A stretch of DNA of 64,000 nt, from positions 40,080-104,079 of the forward strand of contig MKUU01000011.1 of NCBI GenBank assembly GCA_001898705.1, written 5' to 3'. Both the position numbers and the translations under genes were made by a program. Of the stretch, positions 29,201-37,483 are shown piece by piece. The notes beneath the pieces are model-generated. The model saw nothing but the letters and a program-made list of their open reading frames with translations. It had not been told where the DNA came from and ran no database searches. The stretch comes from Caedibacter sp. 38-128. Lineage in GTDB: Bacteria > Pseudomonadota > Alphaproteobacteria > Caedimonadales > Caedimonadaceae. The stretch's first letter is position 1. Each line of letters begins with the position of its first letter.

Positions 29201-31123
29201 CAAAGCACTAAAAAAATTCGTTTGAATTTCCGTCGCATCAACAGCGTAATTATCGCGCGTGATCATCTCAAAATCTTGAATCCACAGGGGGGCAGAAACG
29301 CCTTGAGGTGAAACCACAAAAGGGATTTCTTTAATCACGCGAAGATCAAGATTTTCAAGAACAGGAAGAATATCTGAAAGAGCAACAGGATCACCTGGAT
29401 TAAAAATCTTCAAATGCAAGCAATCGTTTGAAGCTCCCTCAACCGTATAAAGACGCGCTTTAGGTGTATTAGATTGACAAGCTAATTCTATTTGCTCAAT
29501 ATCAGCCTTAACGTCAGCCCCATAAAAACGTTCTTGATACCCTTTTGTAAAGGCTTGGCAATAACGTTGAAAGACTTTTTGACCTTCATAATCGTTGAAA
29601 GCCGAGACAAGCGTTAAGCGCAAATCATCCTTCCAAGAACGAGCCACTTTAACAATTTTCTCTTCAAGAACTTCGGTCTTATAATCCTCTTTAATACCCC
29701 CTGGAATATTAATGGTATAATGCACACGTGCAAGCGCAAAAGAGCCAAATTGAGCTTTATAAACCGACAAAACGCCCTTTAAGTTCTTCGCAAGTGTCTC
29801 ACCAATCAGGTCACATAATTCCGAATCAAAGCGCTCACGCGGGATATAAACAAGACAAGATAAAAAGCGATTAAACTGATCTTGATGAATAAAAAGGGCA
29901 AAACGCTGACGCTCTTGAAGATTTAATACAGCAAGCCCAATTTCAGCTAATTGCTCAACATCCGCCTGAAAGAAGTCATCTCGTGGTAAAGAATCAAGAA
30001 TATGAATCAAAGACTTTCCATTATGCCAGGCTGGGACCAAACCAGCATAATCTAGGATATGCTCTAGCTTCCGGCGTAATAAAGGAATGTCGCGAACACT
30101 GCTATCGTATGCAACTGAGGTAAATAGTCCCATAAAAAGATGCATTCCAATCACCGAACCGCTTGGTGAAAAGTGCTTAACGCCAATAACGTCCATTGTC
30201 ACGCCACGATGGACACGCGAAATTTGACTCGCCTTATTAATCAGTAAAGGTGTTGATTCTAAAATATAGTGAAACGCTTGATTTTCAAAATCAACGCCAT
30301 CAAAAATCTTTGCAAGATTTTGATACGACTCAAGTTTCATAATTCCAAGCCCATGAGAACATTGAACTTTCTTGATCTCTTCGGGATGGGCTTCTGAAAA
30401 ATCATAATAAGCGTAACCAAGAAAGGTGTAATGATCTTCACGAATCCAGTTGAGGAAATTTAGGATCTCTTCTTGTTGATCGGAATACGTTTGAGGACAG
30501 GTCTTTTGGAGATCATCTCGAGCGACTAAAACCTTATCAAGCATTTTCTTCCAGTCTGACGTCGCATATCGAACGTCCTGTAAAACGCTTTGCAGTTCTT
30601 CGACTAAAAGATCAACAAGCTCAGGATAAATTGACTCAACAATTTCACAATGAATCACTGATTCATACTGAGCCTCCGATGTTTCTTGAGTTAACTCAAA
30701 GACATCTGTTAACTTTCCTTCGGCATCTCGTTTTACTTTAATGACAGGATGCACAATCCGCTTGGCTTTAAGATCATGCTTCTGCAAGAGTTGAATAAGA
30801 GAATCAACAAGAAATGACATATCATCATTGATAATATCGATCACAATTCGTTCAGCCAGGGGCAAAGGCAATGCGGCGTCTGGCCGCCAATAATAGATTC
30901 GAATTTTTGGCTTTCCAGCTTCGCGCTCTTGAAAGAATTCCCAAAGGTCTAAAACGCCAGCGGCAAGATTTTCAAGAGGGATCTTCCGCATATCGTCTGA
31001 GGCAAGCGTTGCAAAAAATTGTTGTGTGAAGCTTTTGATCGGCTGCTTCACAGGATCACTTACTTTGCTTTGAACAAGTTCTGCAATTGTTTCGACACGC
31101 TGATTCAGTTGCTTTCTCTTCAT
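26267..31123 (-). CDS. gdh: NAD-specific glutamate dehydrogenase, giant (GDH-180) class
   Basis: The 1618-residue enzyme oxidises glutamate to 2-oxoglutarate and ammonia with NAD. An N-terminal region with ACT-like domains spans roughly residues 1-700. The catalytic core follows with [35 protein letters not shown], the substrate lysine in [12 protein letters not shown], and [15 protein letters not shown]. The C-terminal third is helical and includes the NAD-domain [11 protein letters not shown]. The length and architecture are typical of alphaproteobacterial GDH-180. A cell living on host amino acids would use it to feed the TCA cycle. Confidence 0.96.
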   Translation of the reverse strand: [1618 protein letters not shown]

Positions 31124-31529
31124 TCTTGTGACCTTATTTGAATCGTTTTATATTTATCTTTACCTTGGCTTCTTTCAAAAAGCCAGCTTGGTTTTTGGTT
31201 CATTCTTAAAGTGTTATTAAGGTTGAGATTAACCTCATTCAATAAAAGCTCACTTGTTTTTTGTTCTATTTTTCTCACCATTTTTTCTCCTCCTGTTATT
31301 TAACCATAATTGTGTTAAAAATTAATTATCTGGGCGATTTTTACTTCACTGCCCTTGCCTGTCCTGCACATAACCATATTTTTACTCTCTTTTTTCTTTT
31401 CATTTCTTTGCCATTGCTGCCTCTTTTTATTTTTTTTGTTACTCATACTTTCCTCTCCTTCTCTAGCCCGTGTCTGTCACGTACGCTTAGGACCTTCTGG
31501 CGCCTATCCACATCTCTTGGTTTCCTGAG

Positions 31530-31809
31530 ATCCTCGGTACAAGACCGAGGATGACCGTGTGGTGGGTACGCTTGCAGCTCATCCGTTTTTAATTTTTGTT
31601 CTCAAATATGTTTCTTCCTTTCTTTATTCATTTTCATTTCTGTTTAGACCTCACCAATGAGTTCCAAATCATTTCATCCTTGCACCAGCACTTCCGTCCC
31701 CAATTTCGTCATCCTAGGCCTTGTGCCTAGGATCGCAAGCAACAGAAAGACCTCTCCTGTTACCAATCTTTGCCCTTCAGCCTTCTCTGATCCCCGCTTG
31801 CACGGGGAT
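31530..31809. repeat. Cluster of three REP-like hairpins
   Basis: Three short palindromes share an ATCC...GGAT frame. 31530-31552 is ATCCTCGGT-ACAAG-ACCGAGGAT. 31711-31733 is ATCCTAGGC-CTTGT-GCCTAGGAT. 31790-31809 is ATCCCCG-CTTGCA-CGGGGAT. The loops carry CTTG or its complement CAAG, and each is flanked by a GATGAC-like or GTCATC-like motif on at least one side. They resemble the interspersed GATCC-type palindromes common between alphaproteobacterial genes. The stems differ in base but keep pairing. Confidence 0.75.
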
Positions 31810-31931
31810 GACATAACAAGACTGTAGATGACAAAAGAGAGGCTGAGAATGACAAATCAAAACCTTTCAATCCTTCCTATCCTTCACCAAATTTCCTTCC
31901 TTTCCCGTGCTTTTCCTCAGCCTTTTCATCA

Positions 31932-32144
31932 GACAAAGAGAGGACATTCGCTCAAAAAGAACGTTAAAAGATTGGTTTCTCTAATAAATTGAGTTTTGAC
32001 TCTCTTTATTATTATTTTTATTGGATGGCGTTAGAGACTGAAGGGAAAGAATTACTGACTTATCGCGAGTCATCAGCAAGAGATAAACATCTCTGACCAT
32101 CTACTATTAGGCTACCATATCACGATACAAAATTCAAGAAAATT
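31932..32144. repeat. Dispersed repeat, copy A
   Basis: This stretch matches 52612-52829 in two blocks. Block 1 (31932 to about 32024) starts GACAAAGAGAGGACATTCGC and ends in TTTATTATTATTTTTATT. Block 2 (32091-32144) starts CTCTGACCATCTA and includes GGCTACCATATCACGATACA. Between the blocks the copies diverge. The CGCTCAAAAAGAACG core can fold into a small hairpin. No coding frame is shared by the two copies. Confidence 0.8.
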
Positions 32145-32327
32145 CAACAAAATAGGAAGAATGCAACAGTTAAAATCAATTATTTTAATGGAAAAGTGTA
32201 GCTCCCCAGCAGAGCTGTATGAGTTACGCACTGTGGGGAGATAACCAAGTATTTAAAGCCTTAGTGATAGAGACAAAAGATTACCCTTTAAAACGATCCT
32301 CGTCTTGGCCTAGAGCTTACACTATGC

Positions 32328-33665
32328 TTACAGTTCCTGTTTTTGTGGGGTGCTATCACATGGGGTTTTTTGATTCCACCACCAGCTAAAAGCATCCCAA
32401 AGTGAGATAGACTGAGGCTTGTCTGGACAGACCTCTGCCTCAACTTTTTGATCAGGATCAACATTTAAACCATGCTTTTTAGCATTTTTAAATACAACGG
32501 ATACAGGCTTTCCATCATCTTGGAATTGTAACTCAACTCCCTCAGCCTTTTTTAAAGTCAATGATTCAGGGTGGTTTGGATCAAAACACATTTGAGAAAC
32601 ATCTCCCTGAGAATGAATCGCTGTCAGCAAGCAAGAGGGTTCCTCCCCAAGCTCATAATCAGCTTTGTGCTCATGAAAGGTTCCACAACTTTTACTAGAA
32701 TACGTTGGTTTTTTAAGGTGCAAACCAATGTGACGAACACTTTGGCCAGGATTAAGACCTTCGTGTGCTTTAGTTAATTTCATCTCAGGAACAACTGAAA
32801 CCGTGCGAGAGTCCAGATTAGTCAGATCATCAAAACATGTTTCTGTGACAGGCGCGTTCGCTTCTAAAGCTGTATAAAAACAGGTTTTACCATCATGTAG
32901 TTTGGTAATAGAAACAGGATCAATACCTTGCGTGGAGGGATGTCTTGTAAAAACATAGAGATCGCTTGTCGTTTGATCTGTGATCAAAGCGCGGCATTCT
33001 TGCAATCCTTTTCCCGCATGCAAGCACTCTGAAGCTGGCGTCATGAGCTTACCCCATGGCTGATTTTCGCAAGTTTTACCACTGTAGTGTTTTTTAGCGT
33101 CTAATAAGCTCTTAAATTCGACTGCATCAGCGCCAGGCACGGATGAAATAAAATAAAGTGTCGTGCCTATTACGGCAATTTGCATACCTTTTTTAACCAG
33201 GGTATCTCCAGAAGTGAGTTGAAGGGCAAGGACAGCGCGTGTCCCTTCTTTAGTAAACTTTGCTATTGTAATAGCCTTATTAAGATTACTAATAGCCGGG
33301 ACCTCTCCTAGATTAGTGTGTCCCACTACTGCACCTGCAAGGAAAGATACTGCATCTAAAGGATGATCTTTAACAGCACGCCCAACAGCAAATATTGTAT
33401 CAATCATATATCCACTGGGATTGGATTTAATTTGTTGCAATTGGTTGTTATAAAAAGTTTGTGCATCTTGATCGGTAAATGGCTCAAAAAGGGAAGTTAT
33501 AAAGTGCGCTGGAATTGAAGCAACTTGTTTCCATGACATTGTAGGGCGCTGTATTTCAGTTTCTATAAGTGTTTCCGTACAGGAATTGGTTGCTTGCAAA
33601 CTGTTGGTATGAACCAAGAGACTGAGAAAAGACATTAAAAAGAATCTTTTAGCTTGAAAATTCAT
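32328..33665 (-). CDS. Secreted hypothetical protein with paired-Cys modules
   Basis: I do not recognise this 445-residue protein. Residues 1-25 are a signal peptide (RFFLMSFLSLLVHTNSLQA). Two hydrophobic stretches follow (AVSFLAGAVVGH and MQIAVIGTTLYFI). The C-terminal half contains about a dozen cysteines and two similar modules: CFYTALEANAPVTETCFD and CLLTAIHSQGDVSQMCFD, each followed by a Leu/Val-rich strand region. An earlier CLHAGKGLQEC pair may be a third. This suggests disulfide-bonded beta modules outside the cytoplasm. It lies beside the repeat-rich gap and has no operon partner. Confidence 0.7.
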   Translation of the reverse strand: MNFQAKRFFLMSFLSLLVHTNSLQATNSCTETLIETEIQRPTMSWKQVASIPAHFITSLFEPFTDQDAQTFYNNQLQQIKSNPSGYMIDTIFAVGRAVKDHPLDAVSFLAGAVVGHTNLGEVPAISNLNKAITIAKFTKEGTRAVLALQLTSGDTLVKKGMQIAVIGTTLYFISSVPGADAVEFKSLLDAKKHYSGKTCENQPWGKLMTPASECLHAGKGLQECRALITDQTTSDLYVFTRHPSTQGIDPVSITKLHDGKTCFYTALEANAPVTETCFDDLTNLDSRTVSVVPEMKLTKAHEGLNPGQSVRHIGLHLKKPTYSSKSCGTFHEHKADYELGEEPSCLLTAIHSQGDVSQMCFDPNHPESLTLKKAEGVELQFQDDGKPVSVVFKNAKKHGLNVDPDQKVEAEVCPDKPQSISLWDAFSWWWNQKTPCDSTPQKQEL

Positions 33666-33952
33666 TATTTTACTCCTGTGCCATTTCTGATCAAACTAAA
33701 AACAAGAGATCATATTGATACCATACAGTCAATATGAAATCTGGGTCGTCTTACAGCAATATACCTTTTACTTTATATAAGAAAAAGCCTTTTCTCTTGA
33801 TATCTTTATTGGTGTAAAACCCTTTATCTCCAATTTTTTCATCTTCAAATACGTTCTTCACAAAAATCTTTATGCTTTTGCAGATTTTTCTCCACTTTTT
33901 GACGAACTTCTATTACCATGCAAGAATATTGACAAAGTAACCAGAGAGCCAT

Positions 33953-34522
33953 ATGCCCATTTTATCAGACCAGTGGATCCGCGACGCTGCACTCAATCAA
34001 AACATGATTGAGCCCTTCGTTGAGCGTCAGCAAAGTCAAGGCCTTATTTCCTATGGTTTATCTTCTTTCGGGTATGATGCGCGCGTGGCAAATGAATTTA
34101 AAATCTTCACCAATGTTGACAGCGCCGTTGTCGACCCTAAAAACTTTGATCACAATGGTTTTGTAGATCGGGTAACAGATGTTTGCATCATTCCTCCCAA
34201 CAGCTTCGCACTTGCTCGCACCGTTGAATATTTTCGAATCCCGCGCGATGTTTTGGTCATTTGTCTTGGAAAATCCACATATGCGCGTTGTGGAATTATC
34301 GTCAATGTGACACCTTTAGAGCCTGAATGGGAAGGCCACGTCACTTTAGAATTTTCAAATACAACCCCCCTTCCCGCTAAAATTTATGCGAATGAAGGAG
34401 CATGCCAATTTCTTTTCCTTAAAGGCGATCAAGCCTGCGAGATATCTTACAGGGATCGATCAGGGAAATATATGGGACAACGCGGAGTAACTTTACCACA
34501 GGTGTTAAAAGCAAATGGATAA
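33953..34522 (+). CDS. dcd: dCTP deaminase
   Basis: Dcd deaminates dCTP to dUTP, the precursor of dTMP in Gram-negative bacteria. The 189 residues contain [35 protein letters not shown], the catalytic [21 protein letters not shown] region in outline with its Arg and Glu, and the C-terminal [10 protein letters not shown]. Its 3' end overlaps murA by eight bases, so the two are coupled. Confidence 0.95.
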   Translation: MPILSDQWIRDAALNQNMIEPFVERQQSQGLISYGLSSFGYDARVANEFKIFTNVDSAVVDPKNFDHNGFVDRVTDVCIIPPNSFALARTVEYFRIPRDVLVICLGKSTYARCGIIVNVTPLEPEWEGHVTLEFSNTTPLPAKIYANEGACQFLFLKGDQACEISYRDRSGKYMGQRGVTLPQVLKANG

Positions 34523-35840
34523 GATTAAAATTATAGGCGGTCAGTCGCTTTCTGGAAAAATTCGTATCTCGGGCGCCAAAAATGCAGCTCTTCCTTTAAT
34601 GTGCACAAGCCTGTTAACCAAAGAACCCGTGATTTTAAAAAATTTACCACGTCTTGCAGATGTCTTTACGCTTGGCAGTGTGTTGAGCCATCTTGGTGTC
34701 AAGACCACATATGAAGGTCAGGCCGTGGGCGAACACCAGGCAACTTTCCATGCCCAAGGACCAATCCTTCCAGAAGCTCCTTATGATCTTGTGCGCAAAA
34801 TGCGCGCCTCTTTCCTTGTTTTAGGCCCTCTTTTGGCGAGAACCGGTTATGCTAAAGTTTCACTTCCTGGCGGTTGCGCCATTGGAAGCCGTCCGGTTGA
34901 TATTCACCTAAAAGGTGTTGAAGCTTTAGGAGCTGAGATTTCCCTTGAAGATGGGTATGTCATTGCAAAAGCTCCAAATGGTCTGAGAGGGGCTGAATTT
35001 GCCTTCCCAGTGGTAACTGTGACGGGTACTGAAAACATCTTGATGGCAGCCGTCTTAGCGCAAGGCACAACACGCTTATTAAACTGTGCTGTCGAACCTG
35101 AAGTGACGGATCTTGCTCATTGCCTACAAACCATGGGCGCCCAAATCGAAGGCATTGGTACCCCTACTTTAATAATAAAAGGTGTCTCAAGTCTTCATGG
35201 CACAACCTATTCTGTTTTACCGGACCGTATTGAGACGAGCACATATGCTATGGCTGCAGGTATTACAGGGGGCGAAATCGAGTTATTAGGAACAGATTTA
35301 GACCTCATGCCAACCGTATCTCAGGCCCTTGAAATGATGGGAATGACTTTCACAAAAACTTCTCAAGGATTTATCGCCAAAGGTCCTTCTCATCGACTAA
35401 AAGCCATTGAAATTACCACCGATCCTTATCCAGGCTTTGCAACTGATGTACAAGCGCAAATCATGGCTTTAGCATGTGTTGCCGAAGGTACTTCTTCAAT
35501 TACAGAAACAATTTGGGAAAATCGTTTTATGCATGTCCCCGAGCTTGCTCGCATGGGGGCTGATATCACAATTAAGGGAAATACTGCTATCATCAAAGGC
35601 GCTAATAGCTTAAAAGGTGCGCCCGTGATGGCAACTGACCTTAGAGCATCTGTTTCTTTGGTCCTCGCAGCATTAACTTCTTCTGAAGAAACAATGGTGA
35701 GTCGTGTTTATCACCTTGACCGCGGGTATGAAGAAATAGAAAATAAGCTTGGTGCTTGTGGAGCGATTATTGAACGAGTCAGGGAGGGCTCAGTACATGA
35801 CATTTCAACAACAACACACCCCCTTAAAGCTACGGGCTGA
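34515..35840 (+). CDS. murA: UDP-N-acetylglucosamine 1-carboxyvinyltransferase
   Basis: MurA commits UDP-GlcNAc to murein synthesis by adding enolpyruvate. The 441 residues show [16 protein letters not shown] near the N-terminus, the reactive Cys121 in [13 protein letters not shown] (the fosfomycin target), and [20 protein letters not shown]. The late [18 protein letters not shown] and [17 protein letters not shown] are also present. Cys is retained, so natural fosfomycin resistance by Cys-to-Asp change is not expected. It overlaps dcd upstream and the DUF2948 gene downstream. Confidence 0.96.
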   Translation: MDKIKIIGGQSLSGKIRISGAKNAALPLMCTSLLTKEPVILKNLPRLADVFTLGSVLSHLGVKTTYEGQAVGEHQATFHAQGPILPEAPYDLVRKMRASFLVLGPLLARTGYAKVSLPGGCAIGSRPVDIHLKGVEALGAEISLEDGYVIAKAPNGLRGAEFAFPVVTVTGTENILMAAVLAQGTTRLLNCAVEPEVTDLAHCLQTMGAQIEGIGTPTLIIKGVSSLHGTTYSVLPDRIETSTYAMAAGITGGEIELLGTDLDLMPTVSQALEMMGMTFTKTSQGFIAKGPSHRLKAIEITTDPYPGFATDVQAQIMALACVAEGTSSITETIWENRFMHVPELARMGADITIKGNTAIIKGANSLKGAPVMATDLRASVSLVLAALTSSEETMVSRVYHLDRGYEEIENKLGACGAIIERVREGSVHDISTTTHPLKATG

Positions 35841-36240
35841 GGATCAACAAGACCTCAAAGTTATGGGGACTTATCTGCAAGATAGTCTCATTCCTATGAC
35901 AGCTTTTTACTATAATAAAGAGGGCAAGCATTTCAGTATTCTTGCCAACCGTTTTTGTTGGGAAGTACGTCCTCAACTTCATACTGGAACACCCCTTTAT
36001 TCCCGCGTACACGCGGGCCTTCACTTCGCTCATGTTCACCATGTTCGTCACAAAGGGATCAATATCAAGGATCCAACAAAAACTTTAAACTTATTGACAA
36101 TTCATGGAGACAAAGAAGGCGAAATCCACCTTTTGTTCTCAGATCAATGCGAGATTTGCTTGCATGTGGAAAAGATTATGTGTCACTTTCATGATCTTCA
36201 TGAGGCTTGGTGGACACATCAAAAACCTGAACACCCCTAA
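35797..36240 (+). CDS. DUF2948 family protein
   Basis: This family is alphaproteobacterial and of unknown function, usually encoded after murA, as here. The 147-residue sequence starts [20 protein letters not shown] and contains LIPMTAFYYNKEGKHFSILANRFCWE and the late CEICLHVEKIMCHFHDL. I chose ATG 35797 because GGGAGGG lies eight bases before it; the frame is open further upstream only inside murA. It overlaps the murA end by 44 bases. Histidine and cysteine clusters hint at metal binding but do not prove it. Confidence 0.82.
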   Translation: MTFQQQHTPLKLRAEDQQDLKVMGTYLQDSLIPMTAFYYNKEGKHFSILANRFCWEVRPQLHTGTPLYSRVHAGLHFAHVHHVRHKGINIKDPTKTLNLLTIHGDKEGEIHLLFSDQCEICLHVEKIMCHFHDLHEAWWTHQKPEHP

Positions 36241-36599
36241 AGTTTTTATGTCCTTTTAATACATGTCTTAGAGTGTTTACGCTAAACTTTTGGAAACAAA
36301 GTCAATCTTTTTTCAACTGGTAATCTCCCAACTCAAATCATAAGTTTTAAATAGCTTATTAATCTTTGAGTTTAGGTTTTTGATCAAATTAACGCGCATG
36401 AAAAACCATGAGATAATTTGATCAAAAAAGCAAAATAATTTGAGTTCATTAATGCAACCTGCAATGACTTAAATAATTTTGCAAAGGCGCCGTACATAAC
36501 AACATGGGAACATGCATAGTAATTTATATCTCATCACTAGTATGTTCTTTGCGGTTGGTACCGACGTCATAACCCCCAGTGAATCAAAGGAGATTAACG
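36241..36599. other. Intergenic region with nested inverted repeat
   Basis: This 359-base gap carries no ORF. Its main feature is a nested inverted repeat at 36330-36446. The last 100 bases, including ACATGGGAACATGC and a ribosome binding site AAAGGAG at 36586-36592, belong to the control region of the KGG-repeat gene. Confidence 0.6.
36330..36446. repeat. Nested inverted repeat, 15-bp inner and 9-bp outer arms
   Basis: Inner arms TTTTTGATCAAATTA (36377-36391) and TAATTTGATCAAAAA (36414-36428) are perfect complements around a 22-base loop that itself holds CATG...CATG. Outer arms AACTCAAAT (36330-36338) and ATTTGAGTT (36438-36446) are also perfect. No T run follows, so it is not a standard terminator. 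It could be a remnant of a small mobile element or a regulator-binding structure. Confidence 0.7.
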
Positions 36600-37049
36600 A
36601 TGGCACAAGACAAGAAATTTCAAGGACGCTCTTCATCCTCAGGTAAAGAGCATAAGTCAGGCACTGAAAACAGAGGTTTTGCTTCTATGCCTCATGAAAA
36701 GGTGCAAGAAATTGCCTCTAAAGGGGGAAAAGCTAGTGCGGAAAAGGCTGGCCATGAAGGAATGGCTGAACGAGGTCACAAAGGTGGTGAAACCCGGAAG
36801 CAACAGTTAGGCCATGAAGGTTATGTAGAGCTTGGTCATAAAGGTGGTGAAGCGCGCAAAGAGCAACTTGGCCCAGAAGGCTACGCCGAGATGGGGCATA
36901 AAGGTGGTGAAACCCGGAAGCAACAGCTAGGCCACGAAGGCTATGTAGATCTTGGTCATAAAGGTGGTGAAGCGCGCAAAGAGCAACTTGGCCCAGAAGG
37001 CTACGCCGAGATGGGACACAAAGGTGGAAAATCCGGTAGAAGGGAATAA
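36600..37049 (+). CDS. KGG-repeat stress-induced hydrophilin-like protein
   Basis: The 149-residue protein is made of KGG modules (GHKGGE, EIASKGGKAS) as in GsiB and plant Em/LEA proteins, which keep macromolecules soluble under drying or osmotic stress. It is very hydrophilic, with no signal peptide or membrane segment. ATG 36600 follows AAAGGAG at eight bases. Four 20-residue units (about residues 61-140) alternate between GGETRKQQLGHEGYV and GGEARKEQLGPEGYA types. It has its own terminator and stands alone. Confidence 0.85.
   Translation: MAQDKKFQGRSSSSGKEHKSGTENRGFASMPHEKVQEIASKGGKASAEKAGHEGMAERGHKGGETRKQQLGHEGYVELGHKGGEARKEQLGPEGYAEMGHKGGETRKQQLGHEGYVDLGHKGGEARKEQLGPEGYAEMGHKGGKSGRRE
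36781..37020 (+). repeat. Tandem duplication of a 120-bp unit
   Basis: 36781-36900 and 36901-37020 are tandem copies differing at six of 120 positions, four of them in the first half. Each is itself two diverged 60-bp KGG units. All changes keep the reading frame. The near identity suggests a recent duplication or ongoing recombination. Confidence 0.92.
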
Positions 37050-37483
37050 CTTTCACATCTTAAGGTAAAATTATCTTATATAAAAAAGGGTAAGAAAGTT
37101 TTGAAAGCTGGCTTACCCTTTTTACAATAAAAATCTCTTCTTCCTTCCCTTATTTCGATGAATACAAATTTGTTTTAACTTCAATATCTTCACAATCCCA
37201 CTTTCTACTCAGATTCTCATGCAAAGAACTTCCTCTGATGATGGTTTTTCATGGTAAAATGTGAGTTTCTTTAAGAACCAACAAATTCAATCGTTTACAC
37301 TTTAACCCTATCTTCTCATTCAATTAACTCTTATGCCGTTTGAAGTCATTGTAGCTAAGACAGTATTTTCTTTTGTCCAATATGTCTATTTTTTCTAAAA
37401 TTTTACTTAAAATTTATATTATTTTGTGCTAACTGTCATAAAAATTTAAAAGAAGGGCGTAAAACCTCAAAAGGAGAATAATT
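37050..37483. other. Intergenic region between KGG and Sel1-like genes
   Basis: 434 bases with no ORF. It begins with a terminator at 37083-37123. The rest is AT-rich with a run of weak promoter-like A/T hexamers before the Sel1-like gene; I see no repeat or RNA in it. Confidence 0.5.
37083..37123 (+). terminator. Intrinsic terminator of KGG gene
   Basis: AAAAAGGGTAAG (37083-37094) pairs perfectly with CTTACCCTTTTT (37112-37123); the last T's of the stem form the U tract. It lies 33 bases past the stop. Confidence 0.85.

Larger units (their letters stand above)
31124..32327. other. 1.2-kb gene-free region with repeats
   Basis: No ORF here looks coding; a 97-codon plus-strand frame near 31261 is a run of Phe/Leu/Ser from a pyrimidine-rich tract. 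The stretch holds pyrimidine-rich DNA, three REP-like hairpins (31530-31809) and copy A of a dispersed repeat (31932-32144). It separates gdh and the secreted gene at 32328. Confidence 0.7.

Noticed and set aside
31261..31554. 97-codon plus-strand ORF
   Set aside because: Phe/Leu/Ser composition from a pyrimidine-rich repeat tract, no ribosome binding site, runs into a REP-like hairpin.
36781..37020. Regular repeat that could suggest a CRISPR array
   Set aside because: The units are contiguous 60/120-bp coding repeats with no spacers and translate into KGG modules.
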